Origin: Streptomyces sp. 549
GTDB taxonomy: Bacteria; Actinomycetota; Actinomycetes; Streptomycetales; Streptomycetaceae
Assembly: GCF_030124175.1 (NCBI RefSeq)
Contig: NZ_JASKMT010000005.1
Span: 248,001-312,000 of the forward strand
Direction of reading: 5' to 3'
DNA: 64,000 nt
The notes below the pieces were generated by a model. The model had not been told where the DNA came from, ran no database searches, and saw nothing but the letters and a program-made list of their open reading frames with translations. The position numbers and the translations under genes are program-made. Position 1 is the first letter of the stretch. Every line of letters starts with the position of its first letter. This document shows positions 1-8,481 of the stretch, piece after piece.

Positions 1-121
1 GCGGCACGATGGCCAGCAGCGCCTTGACCAGCCTGTTGCGCAGCTCCCGCAGATGCTCGACCAGAGGCATCCGGCCCTCGGGATCGCTGGGCTCGGCCTT
101 CTTGCGGGCGGACTTGAGCAA
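1..121 (-). CDS. tatC: Sec-independent translocase TatC, N-terminal fragment
   Basis: Only the first 40 or so codons are in the window; the gene continues beyond base 1. The translated start reads MLKSARKKAEPSDPEGRMPL and continues with EHLRELRNRLVKALLAIVP. This is the cytoplasmic amphipathic N-terminus and start of helix 1 of TatC, the twin-arginine signal peptide receptor in the membrane. A TTG start at 121 is chosen because a GAGG ribosome site lies about 7 bases upstream and the reading begins as TatC proteins do. It sits 77 bases behind tatA on the same strand, the usual tatAC order in actinobacteria. Confidence 0.85.
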   Translation of the reverse strand, partial: MLKSARKKAEPSDPEGRMPLVEHLRELRNRLVKALLAIVP

Positions 122-198
122 CCCACGTCCTCGTCTCGTGGGGCGGCCGGCTGGCGGCGCGGCGGCCCGGAACCTGTGGTGTGAACCGAGTGGGCCGG

Positions 199-480
199 TC
201 AGCCCTGGTTGGTGTGCTTCGGCTCCTCGACAGGGCGCGAGCTGCTGACGTCACCGGGGGCGGCCTTGATCGTCCGGGGCGCGGTGGTCTCCTCCGCGGT
301 GCCGGACTTGGCGCCGTCCGCCGTGTTGCTCTCGTTCTTCATGGCCGCGGTCTCGCTCTTGAGGATGCGCAGCGACTTGCCGAGGGCACGAGCGGTGTCG
401 GGCAGCCGCTTGGCGCCGAAGATCAGCACGATGAGGCCGATGATGATGACGAGCTGCCAGATTCCGATCTGACCGGGCAT
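199..480 (-). CDS. tatA: Twin-arginine translocase subunit TatA
   Basis: A 93-residue TatA/E-type protein that oligomerises into the pore of the Tat system, which exports folded proteins. Residues 5-20 form one transmembrane helix ([18 protein letters not shown]). The hinge and amphipathic helix follow ([22 protein letters not shown]), the family hallmark. The remaining 50 residues are a polar, probably disordered tail, as is common in Streptomyces. The ATG at 480 has a GAAGG-type ribosome site upstream. The tatC start lies 77 bases downstream, so the two are probably cotranscribed. Confidence 0.93.
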   Translation of the reverse strand: MPGQIGIWQLVIIIGLIVLIFGAKRLPDTARALGKSLRILKSETAAMKNESNTADGAKSGTAEETTAPRTIKAAPGDVSSSRPVEEPKHTNQG

Positions 481-694
481 GAGTGCCTACCTTCTCACCG
501 AGGCCATGTGGATGTTGCCGGGGCGGCCGTGCGGCCAGGTGTCCGACCGTCGTCCGGGCAGTCATCGTAACGCGCGGGGGTAAACACCGGGCAATGCCCG
601 TGCGTCCCCCTGGCCACGGCTTCCCCCGCCTGGCCGTTTGGTCGCCTGTCCAGGGCCCTGAGGCCGCCGGGACGGTACGGGCGGGCCGCCGCCC

Positions 695-910
695 TCAGCT
701 GCGGCGCTGCCCGTCGGCCGGGGCTCCGGCTCGTCCGGCCAGCGGCACGGCGGCCCGTTCCAGGTCCTCCGCAGCCCGCGTGATGCGTTCCGCGCTGTCC
801 CCGACGGCGGCCGAGAAGCGGCGGACCTCCAGGGCCACCCGTACGGCCAGCACGCCCAGCACCGCGATACCGCAGAAGGCGAGTGTGAGGAAGAACATCG
901 GCCAGAGCAT
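695..910 (-). CDS. Small single-pass membrane protein
   Basis: A 71-residue protein starting MLWPMFFLTLAF. Residues 3-30 form one strongly hydrophobic helix, followed by a charged cytoplasmic segment with a heptad-like pattern (about residues 30-58) and a short basic tail. The size and architecture match the small hypothetical membrane protein commonly found between pafC and tatA in actinobacteria. The ATG at 910 is preferred because it begins directly with the membrane helix; upstream in-frame codons run through the pafC terminator. No function is known. Confidence 0.72.
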   Translation of the reverse strand: MLWPMFFLTLAFCGIAVLGVLAVRVALEVRRFSAAVGDSAERITRAAEDLERAAVPLAGRAGAPADGQRRS

Positions 911-933
911 GGGTCGAGCGTAGCCGAGGCCCG

Positions 934-965
934 CGGCGCCGATCGGAAGGACCCGATCGGCGCCG
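934..965 (-). terminator. Hairpin terminator downstream of pafC
   Basis: A perfect 13-base-pair inverted repeat (cggcgccgatcgg and its complement) around the 6-base loop aaggac, 22 bases beyond the pafC stop codon. There is no T-run, as usual in Streptomyces. Confidence 0.75.
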
Positions 966-987
966 CCGTCGCGGCCGGTCCCGTCGG

Positions 988-1947
988 TCAGTGGTCGTAG
1001 GCGGCCAGTGCCGCCTGCGCCGCGCGGCGCGCGCTGTCGGCCAGCTCGGACGGCGCGGTGATCCGCCCGTCCTGCCCCAGCCGCAGGGCCAGGCGGCGCA
1101 GCGACGCCGGGTCGGGGGTGCGCAGCGTGATGCGCAGGCCGCCGTCGGGCAGTTCCTCGGCGCTGTCGTGCGGGTAGTACTCCGCGACCCAGCGTCCGCC
1201 CGGCCCCACCTCGACCACCACCTCCGGGTCGTCCGCGGAGGGCTGGACCAGGCCCTCGGACAGGTCGCGCGGGGTCACTGACGGCGGGTCTGCGGGCTCG
1301 TCGAGCAGGCGGATCTCCGCGACGCGGTCGAGCCGGAAGGTGCGCCTTGCCTCCGAGAGCCTGCACCACGCCTCCATGTAGGTGTGGCCGAGGACGAAGA
1401 GGCGGACCGGGTCCACCTCGCGTTCGGTCAGCTCGTCCCGCGCCGGGGAGTAGTAGCGCAGCCACAGGCGGCGGCGTTCGGCGATGGCCCGGTCGACGTC
1501 GGCGAAGACGCCGCCCTCGGACTCGAAGGTCACCGACAGGCGGGAGCTTGCGCCCGCGTTCTCCCCGGCGGCCGTCTCCAGCTTGGCGGTGGCCCGCAGC
1601 AGGGCCTCCCGGTCCCCGGCCCGCAGCCCCGGCAGGGTGGCGACGGCGCGGGCCGCGACGAGCAGCGCGGTGGCCTCGTCGGCGGCGAGTCGCAGCGGCT
1701 CACCGGTGGAGTCGCTGGCCTCCGCGTTGTGCCACCAGATGTGCTCGCCGTCGGTGTCGATGTCCAGCAGGTCCCCGCCGCGGAAGCTGGTGCCGCACAT
1801 CGGCAGCACGTGCAGGTCGGAGATCAGCTCGTCGGGGGTGATGCCGAAGGCGCGGGCGACCTCGTCGACCCTCGCCCCCGGGCGCTCCCGCAGGTACGTC
1901 ACCAGGGACAGCAGTCGCCTGGTCTGGTCGATGGCGTTGGCAGCCAT
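988..1947 (-). CDS. pafC: WYL-domain DNA-damage regulator PafC
   Basis: A 319-residue protein with an N-terminal winged-helix HTH (residues 8-45; VDEVARAFGITPDELISDLH), a central WYL domain (about 165-235, with the LWLRYYSPARDE start) and a C-terminal WCX extension. PafC works with PafB as a heteromeric transcription activator; in mycobacteria PafBC drives the RecA-independent DNA damage response. Only 14 bases separate it from pafB upstream, so the two form one operon ending in the hairpin at 934-965. The ATG at 1947 directly precedes the HTH and has purine-rich sequence upstream. Confidence 0.92.
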   Translation of the reverse strand: MAANAIDQTRRLLSLVTYLRERPGARVDEVARAFGITPDELISDLHVLPMCGTSFRGGDLLDIDTDGEHIWWHNAEASDSTGEPLRLAADEATALLVAARAVATLPGLRAGDREALLRATAKLETAAGENAGASSRLSVTFESEGGVFADVDRAIAERRRLWLRYYSPARDELTEREVDPVRLFVLGHTYMEAWCRLSEARRTFRLDRVAEIRLLDEPADPPSVTPRDLSEGLVQPSADDPEVVVEVGPGGRWVAEYYPHDSAEELPDGGLRITLRTPDPASLRRLALRLGQDGRITAPSELADSARRAAQAALAAYDH

Positions 1948-1961
1948 GCCGGTCCTCCCCC

Positions 1962-2915
1962 TCAGCCCTTGGCCACGGCGCGCAGCCGGTCCACGACGTC
2001 GGCCCGCAGCTCGGCCGGTTCCAGCACCACGACGTCGGGCCCGAACTCGACCAGCCAGGCGTCCAGGCCGTGCCCGTACGGGATCTCCAACTCCTCCCAG
2101 CCGTCGCCGAGATCGCGCACCTCGCCGGCCCGGGCGCGGAGCGGGTAGCCGGCACCCCGGCGCAGCCGGATGCGCGCGGTGGCCGTCGCGGACTCCCCCG
2201 CCCAGCGCTCGACCGTCTCGCGCACCCGTACCTGGTCGGGCACCTCGGCCGTGTACGCGCCGGCCCGGGAGCGCACGGGGCCGGTGATGCGGGAGAGCCG
2301 GAAGACACGTTCGGCACGGCGGTCCCGGTCCCAGCCGGCGAGGTACCAGTGCCCGCGCCAGCACTCCAGGATCCACGGCTCGACCTGACGCTTCTGCGGG
2401 TGCGGGGAGTTGGACCTGCGGTACTCGAAGACGACCGGGCGCCGGTCCCGGCAGGCGAGCATCAGCGGCTCGAACGCGGCCTCGTGTGCCGGGATGCGCG
2501 GTTCGAGGCTGCCGTACCCGCCGTAGGGGTCGTCGGCCAGCGGCATGCCGGCCGCCCTCAGCTTCTGCAGGGCGCCGCTGGCCGCGCCGGCGAGCCTCGC
2601 CTGCTGCCAGACCTTGGCGGCGACGCCGAGGGCGGCTGCCTCCGCCGGGTCCAGGGTGATCGCCGGCAGCCGGTTGAGGTCCCGCCGGGCCTGGTAGGCG
2701 GCTTCGCCCTCCAGGTTCTCCACCGTGTCGATGACCAGGCCGAGTTCACGCAGATCGTCCTTGTCGCGTTCGAACATCCGGTTGAACGCGTCGTCGCTGC
2801 CCGCTTCCAGGTAGGCCTCTATGGAGGTCCTCAGCTCCCGTTTGGTCAGCGGGCGACGGGTCCCGAGCAGGCACAGTGCGAGGTTCATCAACCGCTCGGC
2901 CTTGGCGATGGCCAT
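1962..2915 (-). CDS. pafB: WYL-domain DNA-damage regulator PafB
   Basis: A 317-residue paralogue of PafC. The N-terminal HTH covers residues 5-60 (AERLMNLALCLLGTRRPLTK), the WYL core about 150-220 (RRPVVFEYRRSN, then a RHWYLAGWDRDR-like stretch), and a WCX domain follows. The start MAIAKAERLMNL is typical of PafB. It is the first gene of the pafBC operon and lies beside the proteasome genes, as in mycobacteria. The name 'proteasome accessory factor' is historical; the known role is transcriptional control of DNA repair genes. Confidence 0.92.
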   Translation of the reverse strand: MAIAKAERLMNLALCLLGTRRPLTKRELRTSIEAYLEAGSDDAFNRMFERDKDDLRELGLVIDTVENLEGEAAYQARRDLNRLPAITLDPAEAAALGVAAKVWQQARLAGAASGALQKLRAAGMPLADDPYGGYGSLEPRIPAHEAAFEPLMLACRDRRPVVFEYRRSNSPHPQKRQVEPWILECWRGHWYLAGWDRDRRAERVFRLSRITGPVRSRAGAYTAEVPDQVRVRETVERWAGESATATARIRLRRGAGYPLRARAGEVRDLGDGWEELEIPYGHGLDAWLVEFGPDVVVLEPAELRADVVDRLRAVAKG

Positions 2916-2993
2916 CGAAGCCTTCTTTCTGGCAGGTCCCGACCGATGACCGTACCGCTACCTGACCGGGGTGCCAAAACGCGTTCAACGGAG

Positions 2994-3035
2994 CCCGGGC
3001 CCGGCCCCCGCCTGGTAGCGGGGGCCGGGCCCGGG
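2994..3035 (-). terminator. Strong hairpin terminator after the FKBP gene
   Basis: A perfect 18-base-pair GC-only stem (2994-3011 with 3018-3035) around the loop ctggta. It separates the pafA-FKBP unit from pafBC, both on the minus strand. Confidence 0.85.
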
Positions 3036-3070
3036 TACGGGTGCGCCGCGCCCTCGGGGCACGGGACTGG

Positions 3071-3445
3071 TCAGACCGCCACCAGGTCGCAGACGAAGAT
3101 CAGGGCCTCGTTGGGCTTGATCACGCCGCCCCCGGCGCCGCGCTCGCCGTAGGCGAGGTGCGCCGGGATGGTCAGCCGGCGGCGACCGCCGACCTTCATG
3201 CCCTGCACGCCCTGGTCCCAGCCGGCGATGACCTGGCCGACGCCCAGCTGGAACTGCAGCGGCGTGCCGCGGTTCCAGGAGGCGTCGAACTCCTCGCCGG
3301 TGCTGAAGGCCACACCGACGTAGTGCACTGACACGGTGTCACCGGCCTGGGCGACGGGGCCGTCGCCCTCCCAGATGTCCTTGATCTCCAGGTCGGCCGG
3401 CGGCTCGCCCTCGGGGAAGTCGACCTCGGGCTTCTCGATGCTCAC
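3071..3445 (-). CDS. Cytosolic FKBP-type peptidyl-prolyl isomerase
   Basis: A 124-residue single-domain FKBP that catalyses proline cis-trans isomerisation during folding. FKBP landmarks are visible: VSVHYVGVAFSTGEEFDASW, GVGQVIAGWDQGVQGMKVGG and the C-terminal strand ALIFVCDLV. There is no signal peptide, so it should be cytoplasmic. The GTG start at 3445 has a TAGGAG site 6-7 bases upstream. It is the last gene of the minus-strand group that includes the lipoprotein FKBP (48 bases upstream), and it ends at an 18-bp terminator. The S. coelicolor counterpart is probably SCO1638. Confidence 0.92.
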   Translation of the reverse strand: MSIEKPEVDFPEGEPPADLEIKDIWEGDGPVAQAGDTVSVHYVGVAFSTGEEFDASWNRGTPLQFQLGVGQVIAGWDQGVQGMKVGGRRRLTIPAHLAYGERGAGGGVIKPNEALIFVCDLVAV

Positions 3446-3493
3446 GAATTGCTCCTAGCAGAGTTGCGCGGAAAACCGGTCAATCCTCGCACG

Positions 3494-4435
3494 TCACTTC
3501 TCGTCGACGCTGATGACGTCCACCGAGAACACGACCGGGGACTTGAACTCCTCGCGCTGGTCCTTGGTGAGTTCGTCCTCGGGAACGATGATCAGGACGC
3601 GGCTGCCCGCCTTCTGCCCCTTCAGCCCCTCTTCCCAACCAGGAATCCCGGGCTGGTCGCCGATGCCGGCGACCGGGATCTCCTGCGGGCCGCCCTGCTG
3701 CCAGGTGTCCGCCGCCAGCTTGCCGTCGTTCCACAGCACGGCGGTGTAGTGGGCGAAGACGGTGCTCTTGGCGCCGACCTCCTTGCCGTCGCCCTGGATC
3801 ACCGTGCTGCTGACGATCTTCTTCGGCGCGTCCTGGTCCTTGGGCACCTCGATCTTGGGCGCCTCTTCACCGATCTCGGTGCCGACCTTCGGAAGCTCGG
3901 GGTCCTGCTTCTCGACCGGCTTGCCGTCGATCTTGGTGGGGACCGTCTTGTTCAGGTCCACCACGAAGACCAGCGTCGAGTCGGCGGGAATGGTGGGAGG
4001 GGAGCCCTGCTCGCCGTAGCCCTTGTCCGGGGGGATGACGAGTTCGATGCGGCTGCCGAGCTTCTGCCCGGCCACACCCTCGTCCCAGCCCTCGATGACG
4101 TTCCCGGCACCGACCTCGAAGGTGAACGCGGAACCCCGGTCGTAGCTGTTGTCGAAGACCTTGCCGTCCCACAGCTGGCCGAGGTAGTCGACGTTGAGCG
4201 TGTCGCCCTTCTTGACCTCCTCGCCCTTGCCCTCGCTGAGGACCTTGACCTTCAGCTCCTCGGGAGGGTCTCCCTCCCCCTTGGCGACCTTCGGCTTCTT
4301 TCCCGCCTCTCCGGTCACGGCCGGAAATTCTTTGGAGTCGCCGTCGCCGTCGCTGCCGCACGCGGCGGCGGAGACCAACAGCAGGGGAACGAGCAGCGCC
4401 GCTGCGACGCGGCGCACAGACTTCTTCGGATTCAT
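3494..4435 (-). CDS. Secreted FKBP-type isomerase lipoprotein with two FKBP domains
   Basis: A 313-residue lipoprotein. A basic N-terminus and hydrophobic stretch lead to a lipobox-like VSAAAC, with Cys26 the likely lipidated residue. Two FKBP modules follow. The first, about 65-160, is canonical (VDYLGQLWDGKVFDNSY, GWDEGVAGQKLGS). The second, about 200-310, is divergent (FAHYTAVLWNDGKLAADTW, GWEEGLKGQKAGS) and may be weakly active. It probably assists folding of exported proteins at the membrane surface. It lies between pafA and the cytosolic FKBP gene on the same strand. The lipobox has Ala rather than Leu at -3, so lipidation is likely but not certain. Confidence 0.9.
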   Translation of the reverse strand: MNPKKSVRRVAAALLVPLLLVSAAACGSDGDGDSKEFPAVTGEAGKKPKVAKGEGDPPEELKVKVLSEGKGEEVKKGDTLNVDYLGQLWDGKVFDNSYDRGSAFTFEVGAGNVIEGWDEGVAGQKLGSRIELVIPPDKGYGEQGSPPTIPADSTLVFVVDLNKTVPTKIDGKPVEKQDPELPKVGTEIGEEAPKIEVPKDQDAPKKIVSSTVIQGDGKEVGAKSTVFAHYTAVLWNDGKLAADTWQQGGPQEIPVAGIGDQPGIPGWEEGLKGQKAGSRVLIIVPEDELTKDQREEFKSPVVFSVDVISVDEK

Positions 4436-4568
4436 GGGCCCAACTCGCGGTATCGGGGGTAGGCGGGTACTGCCCTTGCCACCCTACGGGGAAGCTCCGG
4501 CCCACCGGCCACCCCCGACACCACGAAGCGACCGGTACCTCACCCGTCGCACACGCCCGCAGGCGGCG

Positions 4569-5930
4569 TCACATACCCGCGATCAGCTTCTCCACCCGTT
4601 CGTCGACCGAGCGGAAGGGGTCCTTGCACAACACCGTGCGCTGCGCCTGGTCGTTGAGCTTGAGGTGGACCCAGTCGACGGTGAAGTCCCGCCGCTGCTC
4701 CTGCGCACGCCGGATGAAGTCGCCGCGCAGCCGCGCCCTGGTGGTCTGCGGCGGCACCGACTTGCCCTGGAAGATCTTCAGGTCGTTGCAGATCCGCTCG
4801 GCCTGTCCGTTGCGTTCCAGCAGGTAGTAGAGCCCGCGGCGCCGGTGGATGTCGTGGTACGCGAGGTCTATCTGCGCGACCCGCGGGTGGGACATCGTCA
4901 GGTTGTGCTTGGCCCGGTACCGCTCGATCAGCTGGTGCTTCATGACCCAGTCGATCTCGGTGGCGATCTTGCCCAGTTCCTGGGCGCGGATCGACTCCAG
5001 GGTGCGGCCCCACAGTTCGAGGACCTGCTCCACCACGCCGGTGCGGATACCGCGGCGCTCGCAGAAGTCCACCGCCTTGTCGAAGTACTCCTGCTGCACC
5101 TCCAGCGCGGACGCCTCCCGGCCGTTGGCCAACCGCACCTTGCGCTGCCCTGTGGTGTCGTGGCTGACCTCCCGGATGGCCCGGATCGGGTTCTCCAGGG
5201 TGAGGTCGCGCATCACTGTGCCCGCCTCGATCATGCGCAGCACCAGGTCGGTGGCGCCGACCTTGAGCAGCATCGTGGTCTCGGACATGTTGGAGTCGCC
5301 GACGATGACGTGCAGCCTGCGGTAGCGCTCGGCGTCGGCGTGCGGCTCGTCGCGGGTGTTGATGATGGGCCGGGAGCGGGTCGTCGCCGAGCTGACGCCC
5401 TCCCAGATGTGCTCGGCTCGCTGGCTGACGCAGAACACCGCGCCGCGCGGCGTCTGCAGTACCTTGCCCGCACCGCAGATCAGCTGGCGGGTCACGAGGA
5501 AGGGGATGAGGACGTCGGCCAGCCGGGAGAACTCCCCGTGCCGGGCGACCAGGTAGTTCTCGTGGCAGCCGTAGGAGTTACCGGCCGAGTCGGTGTTGTT
5601 CTTGAACAGGTAGACGTCGCCGGCGATGCCCTCCTCGTGCAGCCGGCGTTCGGCGTCCACCAGCAGGCCCTCGAGGATGCGCTCGCCCGCCTTGTCGTGG
5701 GTGACGAGTTCGGTCAGGTTGTCGCACTCGGGAGTGGCGTACTCCGGGTGCGAGCCCACGTCCAGGTAGAGACGGGCCCCGTTGCGCAGAAAGACGTTGC
5801 TGCTGCGGCCCCATGACACGACACGGCGGAAGAGGTACCGCGCCACCTCGTCAGGGGACAGGCGTCGCTGCCCCCGGAACGTACATGTGACGCCGTACTC
5901 GTTCTCCAGCCCGAAGATTCGGCGGTCCAT
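4569..5930 (-). CDS. pafA: Pup--protein ligase PafA
   Basis: A 453-residue ligase that phosphorylates the C-terminal Glu of Pup with ATP and joins it to substrate lysines by an isopeptide bond. It belongs to the glutamine synthetase-like carboxylate-amine ligase fold. The N-terminal metal-binding motif is [11 protein letters not shown] (Glu9/Glu11). Asp57 in [11 protein letters not shown] sits at the catalytic aspartate position. The [19 protein letters not shown] segment and the C-terminal [16 protein letters not shown] are near-invariant in PafA. Length matches the family (about 452). Only 9 bases separate it from the MFS gene upstream, suggesting cotranscription. Confidence 0.97.
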   Translation of the reverse strand: MDRRIFGLENEYGVTCTFRGQRRLSPDEVARYLFRRVVSWGRSSNVFLRNGARLYLDVGSHPEYATPECDNLTELVTHDKAGERILEGLLVDAERRLHEEGIAGDVYLFKNNTDSAGNSYGCHENYLVARHGEFSRLADVLIPFLVTRQLICGAGKVLQTPRGAVFCVSQRAEHIWEGVSSATTRSRPIINTRDEPHADAERYRRLHVIVGDSNMSETTMLLKVGATDLVLRMIEAGTVMRDLTLENPIRAIREVSHDTTGQRKVRLANGREASALEVQQEYFDKAVDFCERRGIRTGVVEQVLELWGRTLESIRAQELGKIATEIDWVMKHQLIERYRAKHNLTMSHPRVAQIDLAYHDIHRRRGLYYLLERNGQAERICNDLKIFQGKSVPPQTTRARLRGDFIRRAQEQRRDFTVDWVHLKLNDQAQRTVLCKDPFRSVDERVEKLIAGM

Positions 5931-5939
5931 GAGTGAACA

Positions 5940-7199
5940 TTACGCCTGATGCCCCGTTCTGAAACCGGCTTCGGGCGTGCCGTTGCGATCATTTTCCGCG
6001 AGCGGGACCGCCCCGACCGGTGCGCGGGGCGGTGCCAGCGCCCGCTTCGTCAGGAGCAGGACCAGCAGCGCGGCCAACCCCGCGGCGCCCGGCACGGCGA
6101 AGCCGCCCGCCGCGCCCGCCCCCTCGATCACCGGGCCCACCACCGCGGTGCCCAGCGCCGCTCCGACACCGAAGGTGGTCACCAGCCAGGAGAAGGCCTC
6201 GGTCACCGTGCCGCGCGGCGCGTGCCGGTCCACCACCACGAAGGCGCAGCTCAGTGCGGGTGCCAGGAAGACACCGGCGACGCAGGCCAGCACGGTCATC
6301 GCCACCGGCCCGGGGACCGCGGCCAGCGGCAGGTAGCCGAGGGCCAGCAGGCCGATGAGCACCCGGAGCCGGCGCTCCGGCTCGCCCGTCCACTGCCGCG
6401 CACCGTAGGTGAGGCCGCCGACGAGCGCGCCGAACCCGATGCCGGACATGATCAGCGCGTAGACGAGGTCGCCGCCGTTTCCGTCCGCGTACGCCACCGC
6501 GGCCACCGTGATGGAGCCGAGCGCGATGCCGACGAAGAGGAACGAACCGAGCAGCGCCAGCAGCCCGGACGAACGCAGCGCGCCCAGCCAGTGGGCCTCC
6601 CGGGGCGCGCTGCGCCACGCCCTGGAGGGTGCCGAGACGACCACCGAGAGCGCGCCGAGCACCCCGAGCACGTTGACCACCAGGAGCGCGCCGGCCTCCG
6701 ACCACACCGCGACCGCCAGCGTCACGAGCAGCGGCCCCACGGTGAACATGACCTCCTGGGCCACCGAGTCCAGCGCGTAGGCGGTGTGCACGCGGTCCTC
6801 ACGCTTGAGCACGCTCGGCCACAGGGCCCGCAGACCGCCCTCCAGCGGCGGGGTGAAGAGGCCCGCGACCAGAACGGCCGCGGCGGCGAGCGGCAGCGGG
6901 TCGATGCCGACGAGTGCGAAGGCGGCCATGCCGAGCGCGGACACCACCGCGGACGGCAGGATCACCCGGGGCTGGCCGAGCAGGTCCACCGCGCGGCCGA
7001 GCAGCGGCTGGCCCACCGCCGTGGCCAGGCCGTACACCGTGGCCAGCACGCCGGCGAGGGTGTAACTCCCGCCCTCCGCACGGGTGAACAGCACGATCGC
7101 GATGTGTGCCGTCGCGTTCGGCAGACGGCCGACGAGCGTTCCGACCAGCAGGCGCACCGCGTGCCTGGCACGCAGCAACTCCCCATAACCCGTCGCCAT
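5940..7199 (-). CDS. MFS transporter
   Basis: A 419-residue major facilitator protein with about 12 hydrophobic segments, probably an exporter. The opening AVRLLVGTLVGRLPNATAHI and the repeated glycine-rich helices fit the MFS drug or metabolite efflux group. The substrate cannot be read from sequence. The ATG at 7199 has a GGAGGTG site. The gene is divergent from a LacI-family regulator across 94 bases that contain a 7-base inverted repeat, and it runs directly into pafA. Regulator, operator and transporter look like one control unit that may carry pafA with it. Confidence 0.88.
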   Translation of the reverse strand: MATGYGELLRARHAVRLLVGTLVGRLPNATAHIAIVLFTRAEGGSYTLAGVLATVYGLATAVGQPLLGRAVDLLGQPRVILPSAVVSALGMAAFALVGIDPLPLAAAAVLVAGLFTPPLEGGLRALWPSVLKREDRVHTAYALDSVAQEVMFTVGPLLVTLAVAVWSEAGALLVVNVLGVLGALSVVVSAPSRAWRSAPREAHWLGALRSSGLLALLGSFLFVGIALGSITVAAVAYADGNGGDLVYALIMSGIGFGALVGGLTYGARQWTGEPERRLRVLIGLLALGYLPLAAVPGPVAMTVLACVAGVFLAPALSCAFVVVDRHAPRGTVTEAFSWLVTTFGVGAALGTAVVGPVIEGAGAAGGFAVPGAAGLAALLVLLLTKRALAPPRAPVGAVPLAENDRNGTPEAGFRTGHQA

Positions 7200-7221
7200 C
7201 CGGCGGCACCTCCACAGGTTT

Positions 7222-7248
7222 TACGTATAACGTCGGACGCCATACGTA
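7222..7248. promoter_or_regulatory. Candidate operator between MFS and LacI-family genes
   Basis: The inverted repeat TACGTAT / ATACGTA (7222-7228 and 7242-7248) has a 13-base spacer and lies in the divergent intergenic region. It is A/T-rich against the local background and also provides -10-like sequence for both directions. Binding by the neighbouring LacI-family protein is inferred from position only. Confidence 0.45.
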
Positions 7249-7293
7249 CCATGTCCCCAGTCCGCAGGTCCATCCAGCAGCCGGAGTGCCGCA

Positions 7294-8313
7294 GTGCCCA
7301 CCGCCCGCTCGCGGCCCACAAGCCGGGACGTCGCCCGAGCCGCCGGGGTGTCGCAGGCCACCGTCTCCCTCGTGCTGCGCGACAAGTGGCGCGGGCGCGT
7401 CTCCGCCGCCACGGCGGACTCCGTGCGGGCCGCCGCCCGGCAGCTGGGGTACCGGCCCAACCTCGCCGCCCAAAGCCTGCGCACCGGACTGACCCGGACC
7501 GCGCTGCTGGTGGTGCCCGCGCTCACCAACGAGTTCTTCGCCCGGCTGCACACCGGCGCCGCCGGGGTCGCCGCCGAGCACGACTTCGGCGTGGTGCTCT
7601 ACCCCTCGCCCCAGGGCATCGGACGCGCCCGGGACCCCTTCGCCTCGGCCCGCACCGCCCTGGACGGCGTCATCGCCTCCTCGATGGCCGCGGAGGCCCT
7701 GGGCGCGCTCAGCGGGAACGGGCTGCCGCTGGTGATGCTGGACAGCGACCCGGCGCGCACCGACTCGGCGGCGAAGGTGAACGTGGACCTCGCCGACGGT
7801 ATGCGCCAGACCGTGGCGCACCTGATCGGCCTGGGGCACCGGCACCTGGGCCATCTGGCCGCCGGAGTGCCCAGCTGGACCTTCGAGGTGCGCAGCGAGG
7901 CGCTGCACGAGGCGCTGCGGCCCTCCCCCGGCGTCCGGCTGCAACGGGCCGAGTCGCCCTCGCTGAGCGTCCAGGACGGCCTCCAGGCCGCTTGGCGCCT
8001 GCTCACCGCCGAGCCGCGGCCCACCGCGCTCATCTGTGATGACGACCTGCTGGCCGCCGGCGCGTGCAAGGCAGCCCGGCGGCTGGGGCTGCGGGTGCCC
8101 GACGACGTGTCGGTGAGCGGGTTCGACGACCTGGGCCTGGCCACCGCCGTCGACCCGGAGCTGACCACCGTGCGCCTCCCGGCAGAGGAGGCCGGCGCGG
8201 CGGCGATGCGCGCGCTGCTGGCCGTGCTCGCGGGCGAGGCGCCGGCAACGGCGGTGCTGCCCGTCGAGCTCGTGCGCCGCGGCTCCACGGGCCCGGCCCC
8301 GGGCTGGATCTGA
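7294..8313 (+). CDS. LacI-family transcriptional regulator
   Basis: A 339-residue regulator with an N-terminal LacI HTH (residues 7-32, TSRDVARAAGVSQATVSLVL) and hinge, then a periplasmic-binding-protein-like ligand domain (about 65-335; LICDDDLLAAG, VSGFDDLGLA). Such proteins usually repress a neighbouring gene until they bind a small ligand. The GTG start at 7294 places the HTH at the expected position. The likely target is the divergent MFS gene, and possibly pafA behind it. The ligand is unknown. The gene ends before a bidirectional hairpin shared with prcA. Confidence 0.92.
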   Translation: MPTARSRPTSRDVARAAGVSQATVSLVLRDKWRGRVSAATADSVRAAARQLGYRPNLAAQSLRTGLTRTALLVVPALTNEFFARLHTGAAGVAAEHDFGVVLYPSPQGIGRARDPFASARTALDGVIASSMAAEALGALSGNGLPLVMLDSDPARTDSAAKVNVDLADGMRQTVAHLIGLGHRHLGHLAAGVPSWTFEVRSEALHEALRPSPGVRLQRAESPSLSVQDGLQAAWRLLTAEPRPTALICDDDLLAAGACKAARRLGLRVPDDVSVSGFDDLGLATAVDPELTTVRLPAEEAGAAAMRALLAVLAGEAPATAVLPVELVRRGSTGPAPGWI

Positions 8314-8400
8314 GCGGTGCGCGCCTGAGTGAGGTGTGCACCGGATCGACGCGTGCCCGAGCGGCGCGCGCCTCGTAGCGCGGGCCGCCGCACAGACGCG

Positions 8401-8453
8401 CCGCCGTCCCGGGCGGCCCGGCGCGTCAGCGCACGGGTCGCCCGGGACGGCGG
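8401..8453. terminator. Bidirectional terminator between lacI-type gene and prcA
   Basis: Arms of 20 bases (8401-8420 and 8434-8453) pair with one G-U wobble around a 13-base loop. They lie between two converging genes. Confidence 0.82.
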
Positions 8454-8481
8454 CGCCGGGCCGGTCATCCCGACCCGGTCG

